DNA of 64,000 nucleotides from Methylococcus mesophilus (GTDB lineage: Bacteria; Pseudomonadota; Gammaproteobacteria; Methylococcales; Methylococcaceae), in assembly GCF_026247885.1 (NCBI RefSeq), contig NZ_CP110921.1, forward strand, positions 2,723,001-2,787,000, written 5' to 3'. Under the pieces are notes generated by a model, which saw only the letters and a program-made list of their open reading frames with translations, ran no database searches and was not told the DNA's origin. How positions within the stretch are numbered: position 1 is the stretch's first letter; each line of letters starts with the position of its first letter. Shown one piece after another: positions 9,441 through 18,772 of the stretch. The position numbers and the translations under genes are program-made.

Positions 9441-10192
9441 TGGCGTTCACAATCGCAGCGCGCGAATTGCGCACCCTCTTCCTGTCGCCGCTGGCCTGGT
9501 CGGTGCTCGGCGTGATCCAGATCATCCTGGGCTACATGTTCCTGGCTCAGCTCGATTACTTCATGATGATGCAGCCGCGCATGGCCGGCATGGAGGAAAT
9601 GCCGGGCGTGACCGATCTGATCGTGGCGCCGCTGTTCGGCAATGCCGGCGTCATTCTGCTGCTGGTGACCCCGCTGCTCACCATGCGCCTGATCAGCGAG
9701 GAGCGCCGCAACCGGACCCTGAGCCTGTTGTTCACCGCCCCGGTGTCGATGGCCGACATCATCCTGGGCAAATACCTGGGCGTGTTCTTCTTCCTGCTGA
9801 TCATGGTCGGCATGCTGGCGCTCATGCCGCTGTCCCTGCTGATGGGCGGCGGGCTCGACCTCGGCAAGCTGGCTTCCTGCATCCTGGCCTTGACGCTGCT
9901 GCTGGCCGGTTTCGCCGCGGTAGGCCTGTACATTTCGGCCTCGTCCAATCAGCCCACGGTGGCGGCGGTCGCGACCTTCGGCGCCTTGCTATTGCTGTGG
10001 ATCATCGACTGGACCGGCGGCGCGGAGGGCGATGCCAACGGCGTGCTGCAGTATCTGTCTCTGCTGCGGCATTACGAAGCACTGCTGAAAGGCTTGGTTT
10101 CGACCACCGACCTGATCTATTTCCTCCTGTTCATCCTGACGTTTCTGGTTCTGAGCGTCCACCGTCTGGATAACGACCGGCTGCAAAAATGA
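9437..10192 (+). CDS. ABC-2 type permease (GldF-like)
   Basis: A 251-residue integral membrane protein with about six hydrophobic segments. It contains the ABC-2 permease feature R-L-I-S-E-E-R-R-N-R-T near residue 90, before the second helix. It overlaps the ATPase gene upstream and the auxiliary gene downstream by four bases each, so translation is coupled. It would form the membrane channel of the exporter powered by the preceding ATPase. There are two possible starts (ATG at 9437 or 9440). Confidence 0.9.
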   Translation: MMAFTIAARELRTLFLSPLAWSVLGVIQIILGYMFLAQLDYFMMMQPRMAGMEEMPGVTDLIVAPLFGNAGVILLLVTPLLTMRLISEERRNRTLSLLFTAPVSMADIILGKYLGVFFFLLIMVGMLALMPLSLLMGGGLDLGKLASCILALTLLLAGFAAVGLYISASSNQPTVAAVATFGALLLLWIIDWTGGAEGDANGVLQYLSLLRHYEALLKGLVSTTDLIYFLLFILTFLVLSVHRLDNDRLQK

Positions 10193-11586
10193 AGATCAAC
10201 CGTAAGACTCACATGGAGCTGCGGCTCCAGAATCTGTTATTCACCCTGTTGTTCCTCGGCGTGGTGGCTCTGGCCGCCTGGCTGAGCACCCGTTATTCCG
10301 CCCAGTTCGACTGGACCGCTGCGCACCGCCATACGCTGTCGGAAGCCAGCGTCAAGGTGCTGGACATGCTGAAGGAGCCGGTCCGGGTGACGGCCTATGC
10401 CCGCGAGACCAAGAACCTGCGGGACCAGATCAGTGACCAGGTCGGCCGCTACAGCCGCCGCAAGAAGGACCTGAGCCTGAGTTTCGTCAATCCCGACACC
10501 CAGCCGGACAAGGTCCGCGAACTGGGAATTTCTGTCGACGGTGAGCTGGTCATCGAATACCAGGGCCGCAGCGAAAACGTGCAGGAGGCGAACGAGACCA
10601 CTCTCACCAACGCCTTGCAGCGTCTGGCGCGCGCCAAGGACCAGCGCATCGTCTTCCTGGAAGGCCACGGCGAGCGCTCGCCCAGCGAACGTGCCAACCA
10701 CGACCTGGGCCAGTTCGGCGACGAGCTGGGGCGCAAGGGCCTCACCGTGTCCACGGTGAACCTGGGCGTCACGCCGAAGATTCCCGACAACACCGACGTG
10801 CTGGTCATCGCCAGCCCGAACGCCAATCTGCTGCCGGGCGAGGTGGGCCTGATCGGCGACTGGGTGAAGCAGGGCGGCAATCTCCTGTGGATGATCGATT
10901 CCGACAACCTCAAGGGTCTCGGGCCGCTCGCGCAGCAGCTCGGGGTGCAGGTGCTGCCGGGTTCGGTAGTGGACGCGTCCACCCAGTTGTTCGGCATCGA
11001 CGATCCCACCTTTGCCCTGGTCGCGGAATATCCGCCGCATGCGATCACCTATGGCTTCCAGACCATGACCCTGTTCCCGTCCGCGCTGGCGCTGGATGCG
11101 GTGCAGGACAATCATGACTTCGAGCGCGAGGCGCTGCTGAACACCCTCGCGCGCTCCTGGACCGAGACCGGCCCCATCGAGGGCAAGATCAGCTTCGATG
11201 CCGACAAGGGCGAACGCCAGGGTCCGCTGCACATCGCCTACACCCTGACTCGTGAACTCAAGGCCGAGCCGAAGGAAGGGGAAAAGAAGGAAGGCGCCGA
11301 GGCGGCCAAGCCGAGAGAGCAGCGCATCCTGGTAGTCGGCGACGGCGATTTCCTGTCCAACGCGTTCCTCGGCAACGGCGGCAATCTCAATCTCGGCCTC
11401 AACGTGATCAACTGGCTGAGCCAGAACGACCAGTTCATCAACATTCCTGCCAAGACTTCGCCGGACCGCGACCTGCAGCTCACGCCGCTGGCTTCGGGCA
11501 TCATCGGCTTCGGGTTTTTGATCGTGCTCCCGGTGGCGCTGATCGGCAGCGGCGTGCTGATCTGGTGGCGGCGGCGCCAGCGTTGA
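10189..11586 (+). CDS. Gld-type ABC auxiliary protein (GldG-like)
   Basis: A 465-residue protein with an N-terminal membrane helix (about 18-37), a large extracytoplasmic region and a second helix at the extreme C-terminus (about 430-458) followed by W-W-R-R-R-Q-R. This architecture and the D-V-L-V-I-A-S-P-N segment match the ABC_transp_aux/GldG family, which always accompanies GldA and GldF. The start overlaps the permease stop. It probably senses or presents the transported substrate outside the membrane; the family has no established biochemical activity. Confidence 0.85.
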   Translation: MKINRKTHMELRLQNLLFTLLFLGVVALAAWLSTRYSAQFDWTAAHRHTLSEASVKVLDMLKEPVRVTAYARETKNLRDQISDQVGRYSRRKKDLSLSFVNPDTQPDKVRELGISVDGELVIEYQGRSENVQEANETTLTNALQRLARAKDQRIVFLEGHGERSPSERANHDLGQFGDELGRKGLTVSTVNLGVTPKIPDNTDVLVIASPNANLLPGEVGLIGDWVKQGGNLLWMIDSDNLKGLGPLAQQLGVQVLPGSVVDASTQLFGIDDPTFALVAEYPPHAITYGFQTMTLFPSALALDAVQDNHDFEREALLNTLARSWTETGPIEGKISFDADKGERQGPLHIAYTLTRELKAEPKEGEKKEGAEAAKPREQRILVVGDGDFLSNAFLGNGGNLNLGLNVINWLSQNDQFINIPAKTSPDRDLQLTPLASGIIGFGFLIVLPVALIGSGVLIWWRRRQR

Positions 11587-11668
11587 GACCTGAGGTTGGG
11601 ACGGCTCTGATTCGGACGATCCGAGGCGCACCGCCCGCCTCGGCTTCCGGTTATTTGGTGGAGGGACT

Positions 11669-12598
11669 ATGAAATCTCGGATGCTGCTCAATCTTTTTCT
11701 GTTGGCCGCCCTGGCGGTGCTCGGCGCCATCGCCTATTTCGAGCCCGGCAAGAAGGAGCCCGCCGAGACGCCTCTGACGCGCGTGGACATCGACAAGGTC
11801 GATACTTTGACCCTGCAGCAGGGCGACAAGACCATCGTCCTGGCGAAGAAGGATGGGCATTGGTGGGTGTCGGCGCCGTTTTCCGCGCCGGCCAACGACT
11901 TCCGGGTTCGCCAGCTGCTGGAGATCGCGAAGGCCGCCAGCGACGCCAGCTATCCGCTCAAGCCGGAGGAGCTGGCCAAGTTCGAACTGGACAAGCCCAT
12001 CGCCAGCCTGACCGTGGGCGACGCGGTGCTGGTCTTCGGCGGAGCCGATCCCATCAACATGCGGCGCTACGTTCGCATCGGGGACGCCCTGCACCTGGTG
12101 CGCGACGATTTCTCGCGCCACCTGACGGCCCAGGCGACGGATTACGTCGACAAGAAGCTGCTGCCCGAGGACGCTCGCATTCAGGAGATCGTCTTGCCGG
12201 AGTGGAAAGCGCGGTTGGGGCAGGATGGCAAATGGGTTTTCGAGCCGCCGCAGGAAGGCGGGGAGGCCCATATCGGCGATCTGCTGACGAACTGGCAGTC
12301 GGCGCGTGCGATCGACGTAAAGTACTTGGACAAGGCGGCCGAGGGGCAAAAGCTTCACATCGGGTTGGCGAACGGGGAATCGGTGGACTTCGTCATCGTC
12401 CAGCGCGAGCCCGAGTTGCTGCTCGCCCGCCAGGATTACGGGCTCCAGTATGAAGTCGTGGGCGAGCCGGCCAGGCGTCTGCTCAGCCTGAATCCCAAGC
12501 CTGCGGAAAACAAGGCCGAGGAAGCGCCTCCGCAAGCCTCGCCGGCCCCCGAATCTCCGATGGAAGACGGCGGAGCCGAGGAAATAGAAGCAGACTGA
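11669..12598 (+). CDS. DUF4340 domain protein
   Basis: A 309-residue protein with one N-terminal membrane anchor (about 5-25), then a mostly beta-rich extracytoplasmic region. It contains the segment D-K-V-D-T-L-T-L, a W-W-V-S stretch and L-K-P-E-E-L-A-K-F-x-L, characteristic of DUF4340. The C-terminus is acidic and Ala/Pro-rich. This family is routinely the fourth gene after GldAFG-like ABC genes, as here. It follows GldG by 82 bases with a G-G-A-G-G ribosome site. It is likely a periplasmic partner of the exporter; function is otherwise unknown. Confidence 0.82.
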   Translation: MKSRMLLNLFLLAALAVLGAIAYFEPGKKEPAETPLTRVDIDKVDTLTLQQGDKTIVLAKKDGHWWVSAPFSAPANDFRVRQLLEIAKAASDASYPLKPEELAKFELDKPIASLTVGDAVLVFGGADPINMRRYVRIGDALHLVRDDFSRHLTAQATDYVDKKLLPEDARIQEIVLPEWKARLGQDGKWVFEPPQEGGEAHIGDLLTNWQSARAIDVKYLDKAAEGQKLHIGLANGESVDFVIVQREPELLLARQDYGLQYEVVGEPARRLLSLNPKPAENKAEEAPPQASPAPESPMEDGGAEEIEAD

Positions 12599-12656
12599 AG
12601 GCGAGGCGGCCCCGCTTCCGGTCCGGCCCCGGTCGCCCACCGCTCGAGCCGGTCCG

Positions 12657-14204
12657 ATGCTGTTCAATTCCTACGAATTCCTGTTTCTCTACCTGCCGGC
12701 CGTACTCGCCGGGTTCTACGGCCTGGTACGCTATCGCCGGGATTTCGCGATCGCTTGGCTGGGGCTGGCTTCGCTGTTCTTTTACGGCTGGTGGAATCCA
12801 GCTTACGTCCTGTTGCTGCTGGCCTCGATCGGCTTCAATTTCCGCGCCGGGCGTGGTATCAGCCTGATGCCGGAAGGGTCGACGGCGCGAAAGTGGCTGC
12901 TGGCCGGCGCCATCGCCGCCGATCTTGCCCTGCTGGGCTACTACAAATACGCCAACTTCTTCGTCCGAGCTGTGAACGATCTGGCCGGCACGCACTGGGG
13001 TCTCGAGGAGATCGTACTGCCGCTGGGCATCTCCTTCTTCACCTTCACCCAGATCGCCTTCCTGGTCGATGCCTACCGCGGCCGGGCGCGGGAATACCGC
13101 TTCGCTCCCTACCTCCTGTTCGTTACCTATTTTCCCCATCTGATCGCCGGTCCCATCCTGCATCACGGCGAGATGATGCCGCAATTTTCCAGGGATCAGA
13201 GGGGGCGACGGATCGCCGACGATTTCGCCGCGGGGTTCACGCTGTTCCTGTTCGGCCTGTTCAAGAAGACCGTGCTGGCCGACGGCATCGCGCCCCATGC
13301 CCAGCAATTGTTCACGGCGGCGCAGAGCCAGCCGCCGATGTTCCTGGAAAGCTGGATCGGCGCCCTCGCCTATACCTTCCAGCTCTATTTCGACTTTTCC
13401 GGCTATTCCGACATGGCGATCGGCCTGTCGCTGCTGTTCGGCATCCGTTTACCCGTCAACTTCGATTCGCCCTACAAGGCGGCGGACATCGCCGAATTCT
13501 GGCGGCGCTGGCACATGACGCTGTCCCGCTTCCTGCGCGACTACCTCTACATTCCCCTGGGCGGCAACCGTTGTGCGCCCTGGCGGCATAGCCTGAATCT
13601 GTTTCTCACCATGCTGCTGGGCGGGTTCTGGCATGGCGCCAACTGGACCTATCTGGCCTGGGGCGCGCTCCACGGCACCTACCTCGTCATTCATCACGGC
13701 TGGGGTAAGTTGCGGCAGCGCGTGGGATGGGGCGCCAACCCCGTTTCCCGCCTGGCGCAGTGGGTGGGGAGACTCCTCACCTTCCTCGCCGTGGTGTTCG
13801 GCTGGGTGCTGTTCCGTGCCGACAGCCTGGCGACCGCCGGGAACATCCTGCGCGGCATGCTGGGGCTGAACGGACTGGCGCTGCCGGCCGGGCTGAAAGA
13901 CTGCGCGCTGGGCGGGCGCTTGGCGGCGGAAGGCTGGAAGTTCAGTGAGTCCCCATTGCTGCACGGCGCCGGGCCCTTCCTGTGGATCGCGGCCTTGTTG
14001 CTGGTCTCCATGTGCATGCCCAACACCAACGAAATCTTCGCCCGTTTCAGTCCCAGCCTGAACATGGCGAGGGGCGTGCCGCGCGAAGCGCGGTTCTGGC
14101 AGTGGCGGCCGGATCGGGCCTGGGCGCTCCTGTGCATCGTCGTCGGCGTGGCCGCGGTGTGTTCGATTTCCGAGCTCAGCGAATTCATCTACTTCCAGTT
14201 CTGA
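12657..14204 (+). CDS. MBOAT family O-acyltransferase (AlgI-like)
   Basis: A 515-residue polytopic membrane protein. It shows the MBOAT signature: W-R-R-W-H-M-T-L-S-x-F-L-R-D-Y near residues 282-296, Y-I-P-L-G-G-N-R, and F-W-H-G-A-N-W with the presumed catalytic His near 325. AlgI-type enzymes move acyl groups across the membrane for O-acetylation of polysaccharides such as alginate or cellulose. The next gene starts three bases after its stop and encodes a secreted-type partner, the usual pairing. The target glycan is not identified here; no polymer synthase lies in the window. Confidence 0.9.
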   Translation: MLFNSYEFLFLYLPAVLAGFYGLVRYRRDFAIAWLGLASLFFYGWWNPAYVLLLLASIGFNFRAGRGISLMPEGSTARKWLLAGAIAADLALLGYYKYANFFVRAVNDLAGTHWGLEEIVLPLGISFFTFTQIAFLVDAYRGRAREYRFAPYLLFVTYFPHLIAGPILHHGEMMPQFSRDQRGRRIADDFAAGFTLFLFGLFKKTVLADGIAPHAQQLFTAAQSQPPMFLESWIGALAYTFQLYFDFSGYSDMAIGLSLLFGIRLPVNFDSPYKAADIAEFWRRWHMTLSRFLRDYLYIPLGGNRCAPWRHSLNLFLTMLLGGFWHGANWTYLAWGALHGTYLVIHHGWGKLRQRVGWGANPVSRLAQWVGRLLTFLAVVFGWVLFRADSLATAGNILRGMLGLNGLALPAGLKDCALGGRLAAEGWKFSESPLLHGAGPFLWIAALLLVSMCMPNTNEIFARFSPSLNMARGVPREARFWQWRPDRAWALLCIVVGVAAVCSISELSEFIYFQF

Positions 14205-14206
14205 CG

Positions 14207-15400
14207 ATGAATGGCGGCGCCTACCTCAAGACCGTATTGATCGGTATCTTCGCCCTGCTGGCGGCGCTGGCGGCGTTCTGTTACCTGGTTGATCCGTTCT
14301 GGTACAACCGTAAGGTGAGCATTCCCGGCTTCAATGCGGTCAAGCCGGAGTTCAAGCGCTACGAGCGCCACGTCAAGCCGCAGATCGTCCGGCGCGAACG
14401 CTCCGCTGCGCTGGTGTTCGGCAATTCCTACGCGGAAATCGGCTTCGACCCGCTGCATCCGGCGCTGACCCGGCCGGACCGGCACGAGCGGGGTTACAAC
14501 TTCGGCCTGGCCGGCGCGGAATGGGAGCGGGTTTACTGTTCCGTGCTGTTCGCCCTCGAGCACGCTGCGCCCAAGCGGGTGGTCATCGGTTTCCAGCCGG
14601 GGCATCCGCTCCGGGCGGTCGATTGTGGGACGCTTTTTGCGGAGATGGAACATCTGCCGGCCGGTGCGCTGCTGCTGTCCGGCAAGGCCATCAAGGCCTC
14701 GATCCGCACGGTGAAAGGCCAGCGCAAGAAACCGACCCATACCGCCGAGGGCATGTTCTACTATGCCCGCTTCGAGATCGACGAAGTGGAGCGCCGGTTC
14801 CGGGCGGATTTTGCCCGCTACCTGGGCAACCTGAAGCCGGACGCGCCGTGCTTGCAAGAGCCTTCTGCGGTGGCGTCACCGCCCGGTTTCTCCCCCCCCA
14901 AGGCGAAGGGCATTCCTGCCGATCTCGCCGGGCTCCACGACCTCGTGAGCCGTCTCGTCCGCGCCGGCGTCGAAACCCGGCTGGTCGCCTATCCGGTGCA
15001 TGCCTTGCGCGCCGAAGCAGACATCGCCTGCGGCTTCGCCAATCTGCGCTGGGACGCGCTGCTGTCGGTGGCGCGCACCGTCCGCGCGGCGGATCCGGAG
15101 GGGCGCTGGGTGGAGGTGTGGGATTTCCAGGGCTACGACCCGGATTTGGTCGAACCCATCCGCGATAATCAAACGCGATTGTGGCAGGATGTCGGCCATT
15201 TCAACCACGAGTTCGGCGACCGGCTGCTGGACCGGATGTTCGGCCGCGGCGAGGAAGGTTTCGGGAGCCGGGTCGAACCGGCGGCGGTTCCGGCGCTGCG
15301 CGATGCGTTTTTCCGCGACCGCACCGCTTTCCTGGAGAGCCATCCCGGTTTCGTGAGTGAGTTCGCCGGGCTGATCGATTCCTTCCGTAACATGCGCTGA
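14207..15400 (+). CDS. Membrane-anchored SGNH-like protein paired with MBOAT acyltransferase
   Basis: This 397-residue protein starts at the ATG at 14207, two bases after the MBOAT stop. An N-terminal helix (about 8-27) anchors an extracytoplasmic domain. It contains [11 protein letters not shown] near residues 67-77, resembling block I (GDS/GNS) of SGNH hydrolases, and D-V-G-H-F-N near residue 330, which may be the catalytic Asp-His block. Such proteins complete acyl transfer in AlgI/AlgJ/AlgX-like systems. I call the family by architecture and motif, not by close similarity to AlgJ or AlgX; catalysis is inferred. Confidence 0.65.
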   Translation: MNGGAYLKTVLIGIFALLAALAAFCYLVDPFWYNRKVSIPGFNAVKPEFKRYERHVKPQIVRRERSAALVFGNSYAEIGFDPLHPALTRPDRHERGYNFGLAGAEWERVYCSVLFALEHAAPKRVVIGFQPGHPLRAVDCGTLFAEMEHLPAGALLLSGKAIKASIRTVKGQRKKPTHTAEGMFYYARFEIDEVERRFRADFARYLGNLKPDAPCLQEPSAVASPPGFSPPKAKGIPADLAGLHDLVSRLVRAGVETRLVAYPVHALRAEADIACGFANLRWDALLSVARTVRAADPEGRWVEVWDFQGYDPDLVEPIRDNQTRLWQDVGHFNHEFGDRLLDRMFGRGEEGFGSRVEPAAVPALRDAFFRDRTAFLESHPGFVSEFAGLIDSFRNMR

Positions 15401-15407
15401 AGCCGCC

Positions 15408-16223
15408 ATGCCCGAACTTCCCGAAGTCGAAACCACCCGCCGCGGCATCGCCCCGCATATCACCGGGCGGCGAATCGTCGATGTGGGGGTGAGGGAGCCG
15501 CGGCTACGCTGGCCGATCCCCCCGGATCTGTCGGCGACGCTGGCTGGTCGCGCGGTGCTCGGCGTCCGCCGCCGCGGCAAATACCTGTTGCTCGATTTCG
15601 AGGGGGGCAGCCTGGTCGCCCATCTCGGCATGTCGGGGAGCTTGCGTATCTGCGAACCCGGCCTTCCGCCGCGCAAGCACGATCATGTCGATCTGGTGTT
15701 CGAAGGCGGAGTCTGTCTGCGCTACCACGATCCGCGGCGCTTCGGCTGTTTGCTGTGGACCGCGGAGCCGCCGGAGCAGCACCCGCTATTGGCCGAACTC
15801 GGTCCGGAACCGTTGGAGGGCGAATTCGACGGCGCGCACCTGCACCGCCTCGCCGCGGGACGGACCACGGCGGTCAAATCCTTCATCATGGACAGCCATG
15901 TCGTGGTCGGCGTTGGCAATATTTACGCCAATGAAGCCTTATTTCTGGCCGGCATCCACCCCGGGCGCCCCGCCGGAAAGATCGGCCTCGCCCGCTACCG
16001 GAACCTGGCTGGCCGCATTTCCGAGGTGCTTGCCGCGTCCATCGAGCAGGGCGGTACGACCTTGCGGGATTTCGTCAACGAATCCGGTGCGCCGGGCTAT
16101 TTCAAGCAGGTCCTGCGGGTGTATGACCGGGGCGGCGAGCCTTGCCGGGTGTGCGGCGCGCCGATCCGCTGCGTTCGGTTGGGGCAGCGCGCGACCTATT
16201 TCTGTCCGCGCTGCCAGCGTTGA
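15408..16223 (+). CDS. mutM: Formamidopyrimidine-DNA glycosylase
   Basis: This 271-residue enzyme removes oxidised purines such as 8-oxoguanine and nicks the DNA. It begins M-P-E-L-P-E-V-E-T, giving the catalytic N-terminal Pro2 and Glu3 after Met removal. The helix-two-turn-helix region (V-G-N-I-Y-A-N-E-A) is at 167-175, and a C-terminal zinc finger with four Cys (C-x-x-C ... C-x-x-C) ends the protein. Length is normal. It starts seven bases after the preceding gene and converges with isocitrate dehydrogenase. Confidence 0.96.
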   Translation: MPELPEVETTRRGIAPHITGRRIVDVGVREPRLRWPIPPDLSATLAGRAVLGVRRRGKYLLLDFEGGSLVAHLGMSGSLRICEPGLPPRKHDHVDLVFEGGVCLRYHDPRRFGCLLWTAEPPEQHPLLAELGPEPLEGEFDGAHLHRLAAGRTTAVKSFIMDSHVVVGVGNIYANEALFLAGIHPGRPAGKIGLARYRNLAGRISEVLAASIEQGGTTLRDFVNESGAPGYFKQVLRVYDRGGEPCRVCGAPIRCVRLGQRATYFCPRCQR

Positions 16224-16238
16224 ATAGCGCTGGTCGGG

Positions 16239-17261
16239 CTACGCCTGGCGCACCCGCTCGACGATGGCTTCGGCCATTTGCGCGGTGCCGCAGGGTGAGG
16301 TCTTGGCCAGGTCCGGCGTGACCGAGCGGCCGTCCTTGATGACCTCGCGCACGGCACATTCGATGCGGCGCGCGGCGTCCAGTTCGCCGATGTGTTCCAG
16401 CATCATGGCGCCGGCCATGATCATGGCGGTGGGATTGGCGATGCCCTTGTCGGCGATGTCCGGCGCGCTGCCGTGCACGGCTTCGAACAGTGCCGCGTCG
16501 GTGCCGATGTTGGCGCCCGCCGTGAGCCCCAGGCCGCCGATCAGGCCGGCCGCCAGGTCCGACAGGATGTCGCCGAACAAATTGGTGGTGACCAGCACGT
16601 CGAAGCGTTGGGGCTGCATGACCATCTGCATCGAGCAGGCGTCGACGATGCGGTCGTCGAACTCGATGTCCGGGTAGTCCTTGGCGATCTCGCGGCCGAT
16701 TTCCAGGAACAGGCCGGAGGTGCATTTGAGGATGTTGGCCTTGTGCACCAGGGTGACCTTCTTGCGCTGGGCGCGGCGGGCGTAGTCGAAGGCGTAACGG
16801 ATGATGCGCTCGGAGCCCTTGCGGGTGACGACGGCGATGCTTTCCGCCGCGATCTTTTCCTCGTCGACCTTGATGAAATGCTCGATGCCGGCGTATAGCC
16901 CCTCGGTGTTCTCGCGGACGGTGACCAGGTTGACGTCACTGAAGGCGGTGTCGGTGCCTTCGAAGGAGATGGCAGGACGCACGTTGGCGTAGAGGTTGAA
17001 GGCTTGGCGCAGGGTGACGTTGACGCTGCGGTAGCCGCCGCCGACGGGGGTGGTGAGCGGTCCCTTGAAGCAGATGCGGTTGGCGCGGATGGAATCCAGC
17101 GTGGCGTCCGGCAGCGGGTTGCCGAATTTCTCGACCGCCGCCATGCCGGCGGATTGGACGTCCCATTGGACCCGGACGCCGGTGGCCTCGATGACCTCGA
17201 CGGCGGCATCGACGATGGAGGGGCCGATACCGTCGCCGGGGATGAGGGTGATCTTATGCAT
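16239..17261 (-). CDS. Isocitrate dehydrogenase, NAD-type (IDH/IMDH family)
   Basis: A 340-residue beta-decarboxylating dehydrogenase. It has the N-terminal L-I-P-G-D-G-I-G-P, the substrate-binding R-E-N-T-E-G-L-Y near residue 115, and the metal-binding and cofactor segment N-L-F-G-D-I-L-S-D near 228-236. The short form with Leu/Ile-rich cofactor loop resembles mitochondrial-type NAD-dependent isocitrate dehydrogenase more than the 415-residue NADP enzyme. 3-isopropylmalate dehydrogenase is the main alternative but fits less well. It would feed 2-oxoglutarate to ammonia assimilation. It lies 82 bases downstream of xthA on the same strand. Confidence 0.85.
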   Translation of the reverse strand: MHKITLIPGDGIGPSIVDAAVEVIEATGVRVQWDVQSAGMAAVEKFGNPLPDATLDSIRANRICFKGPLTTPVGGGYRSVNVTLRQAFNLYANVRPAISFEGTDTAFSDVNLVTVRENTEGLYAGIEHFIKVDEEKIAAESIAVVTRKGSERIIRYAFDYARRAQRKKVTLVHKANILKCTSGLFLEIGREIAKDYPDIEFDDRIVDACSMQMVMQPQRFDVLVTTNLFGDILSDLAAGLIGGLGLTAGANIGTDAALFEAVHGSAPDIADKGIANPTAMIMAGAMMLEHIGELDAARRIECAVREVIKDGRSVTPDLAKTSPCGTAQMAEAIVERVRQA

Positions 17262-17343
17262 GGAGACTTTCCTTGGAGTTTGAGGTAATCGACCGATTAT
17301 CCGACAGACACCGGCAAAAATTAAGCCGCGGCTGATCGAGGTT

Positions 17344-18114
17344 TCAGAAGCCGTCCAATTCGGCGACGACCGGTGCGTGGTCCGAGGGACGCTCGAGCTT
17401 GCGCGGCGCCTTGTCGATGGTGCAGGCGGTGCAGCGTTCGGCGAGCTGCGGGGAGGCGAGGATGTGGTCGATCCGAAGCCCCAGGTTGCGGCGGAAGCCG
17501 GCGGCGCGGTAGTCCCACCAGGAGAAGCTGGCCTCCGGCTGCTCGAAGCGGCGGAACAGATCGGAAAGCCCCAGGCCTGCCAAGGCGCGGAAGGCGTCTC
17601 GTTCGGGCGTGCTGCACAGGATCTTTTCGCGCCAGGCTTCGGGATCGTGCACGTCGCGGTCGTCCGGCGCGATGTTGAAGTCGCCCAGCACCACGGTGTG
17701 AGGATGCGTCTTCAGTTCGCTTTCGATGAAGTCGCGGATCTTCGCCAGCCAGTCGAGCTTGTAGGCGTATTTGTCCGAACCGACTTCGCTGCCGTTGGGC
17801 ACGTACAGGTTGATGACGCGCAAGGGCCCCGCGGTCACCGCCAGAATGCGGCGCTGCGGATCGTCCAGGTTGGGCGGATCGGTCAGCACGCCCTCGACCG
17901 GCGCCTTGCTGAGTACAGCCACGCCGTTGTAGGTCTTCTGGCCGCTGTAGACGGCGTGGTAACCCGCTGTGCGCAGTTCGTCGACCGGAAACGCGTCATC
18001 CGTCAGCTTGGTTTCCTGGACGGCCAGGACGTCCGGCTGCGCCGATTCGAGCCATTCGAGCACCTGCGGCAGTCGGACCCGCAGGGAGTTTACATTCCAG
18101 GTCACTATTTTCAT
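17344..18114 (-). CDS. xthA: Exodeoxyribonuclease III
   Basis: A 256-residue Mg-dependent AP endonuclease and 3'-5' exonuclease. It starts M-K-I-V-T-W-N-V-N-S-L-R, followed by Q-E-T-K (metal-binding Glu34). L-G-D-F-N-I-A-P near 145 holds catalytic Asp and Asn, and R-I-D-H-I-L-A and S-D-H-A-P-V hold the C-terminal Asp-His pair. All catalytic blocks are present and length is normal. The gene is read towards isocitrate dehydrogenase; both may be transcribed together. Confidence 0.95.
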   Translation of the reverse strand: MKIVTWNVNSLRVRLPQVLEWLESAQPDVLAVQETKLTDDAFPVDELRTAGYHAVYSGQKTYNGVAVLSKAPVEGVLTDPPNLDDPQRRILAVTAGPLRVINLYVPNGSEVGSDKYAYKLDWLAKIRDFIESELKTHPHTVVLGDFNIAPDDRDVHDPEAWREKILCSTPERDAFRALAGLGLSDLFRRFEQPEASFSWWDYRAAGFRRNLGLRIDHILASPQLAERCTACTIDKAPRKLERPSDHAPVVAELDGF

Positions 18115-18192
18115 GGCGGGGCGGGATGACTTCGCCGGTGCCTCAGGCGGTCGGATGGCGTCGCCAAAGGAGCCTTGCCGGCGTCAAAGGGA

Positions 18193-18219
18193 AGCCCCCG
18201 TCCACGCGGGGCGGGGGCT
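18193..18219 (-). terminator. GC-rich hairpin terminator downstream of the winged-helix gene
   Basis: The arms 18193-18200 and 18212-18219 are perfectly complementary (eight pairs, A-G-C-C-C-C-C-G type). They begin ten bases beyond the stop of the gene ending at 18229, in the direction of its transcription. On the minus strand the hairpin is followed by C-C-C-T-T-T, a weak T tract. It probably ends the gene before xthA; efficiency is uncertain. Confidence 0.5.
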
Positions 18220-18228
18220 CTTTCGGTT

Positions 18229-18444
18229 CTAGGCGGCGTTCAGCCGGAAAAACTCGTAGCGGCCGCGTTTTTCGGCGACGAGCTTGCCTTCGCGCGCCAG
18301 CCAGCCGATGGCGCGCTGCACCTCGTTTTTGTCCAGGCCGGTTTCGTCGGCGAGGCGGGTGGCGCTGGCTTCGCCGTTCTGGTCGAGGAAAAGCCATATC
18401 TTGCCGGCGGCGTTCCCAACGGTGGTATCGAGGTCGTCGTGCAT
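18229..18444 (-). CDS. Winged helix-turn-helix protein (DUF2582-like)
   Basis: A 71-residue protein. After M-H-D-D-L it has the pattern A-G-K-I-W-x-F-L, a helix-turn-helix segment around T-G-L-D-K-N-E-V-Q-R-A-I-G-W-L-A-R-E-G-K-L, and a basic/aromatic wing ending Y-E-F-F-R-L. This matches the small DUF2582 winged-helix family. It is a possible DNA-binding protein, but no target is known. It lies 42 bases downstream of minE and a terminator-like hairpin follows it. Confidence 0.75.
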   Translation of the reverse strand: MHDDLDTTVGNAAGKIWLFLDQNGEASATRLADETGLDKNEVQRAIGWLAREGKLVAEKRGRYEFFRLNAA

Positions 18445-18486
18445 GTCGGATCTCCTGTAGGTTCGGCAGGTCGGAAATGGAATGGC

Positions 18487-18768
18487 TTAGCTGCGCTTAC
18501 GCTTCGGCCGGGGTTCGATGGTGTCCGGAAGGACGACGTTGAGTTCCAGCACTTCCCGGTTGTCGTCCTTTTCCATGGTGACCGTGATGGCGTCCTGGCC
18601 GACGTTGACGTACTTGCGTATGACTTCGAGCAGTTCCTTCTGCAGCATCGGCAGATAATCCGGCTTGCTCCGCTCGGCCCGTTCGTGGGCGACGAGAATC
18701 TGCAGCCGCTCTTTGGCGACCGCCGCGCTGTCGGTTCTAGAACCGCGAAAATAGTCCAGAAGTCCCAT
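18487..18768 (-). CDS. minE: Cell division topological specificity factor MinE
   Basis: A 93-residue protein that stimulates MinD ATPase and drives Min oscillation so that the division ring forms at midcell. The N-terminal amphipathic membrane-targeting stretch (M-G-L-L-D-Y-F-R), the anti-MinCD segment A-K-E-R-L-Q-I-L-V-A-H and the C-terminal topological domain are all visible. It follows minD by four bases. Confidence 0.95.
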   Translation of the reverse strand: MGLLDYFRGSRTDSAAVAKERLQILVAHERAERSKPDYLPMLQKELLEVIRKYVNVGQDAITVTMEKDDNREVLELNVVLPDTIEPRPKRKRS

Positions 18769-18772
18769 GGTC

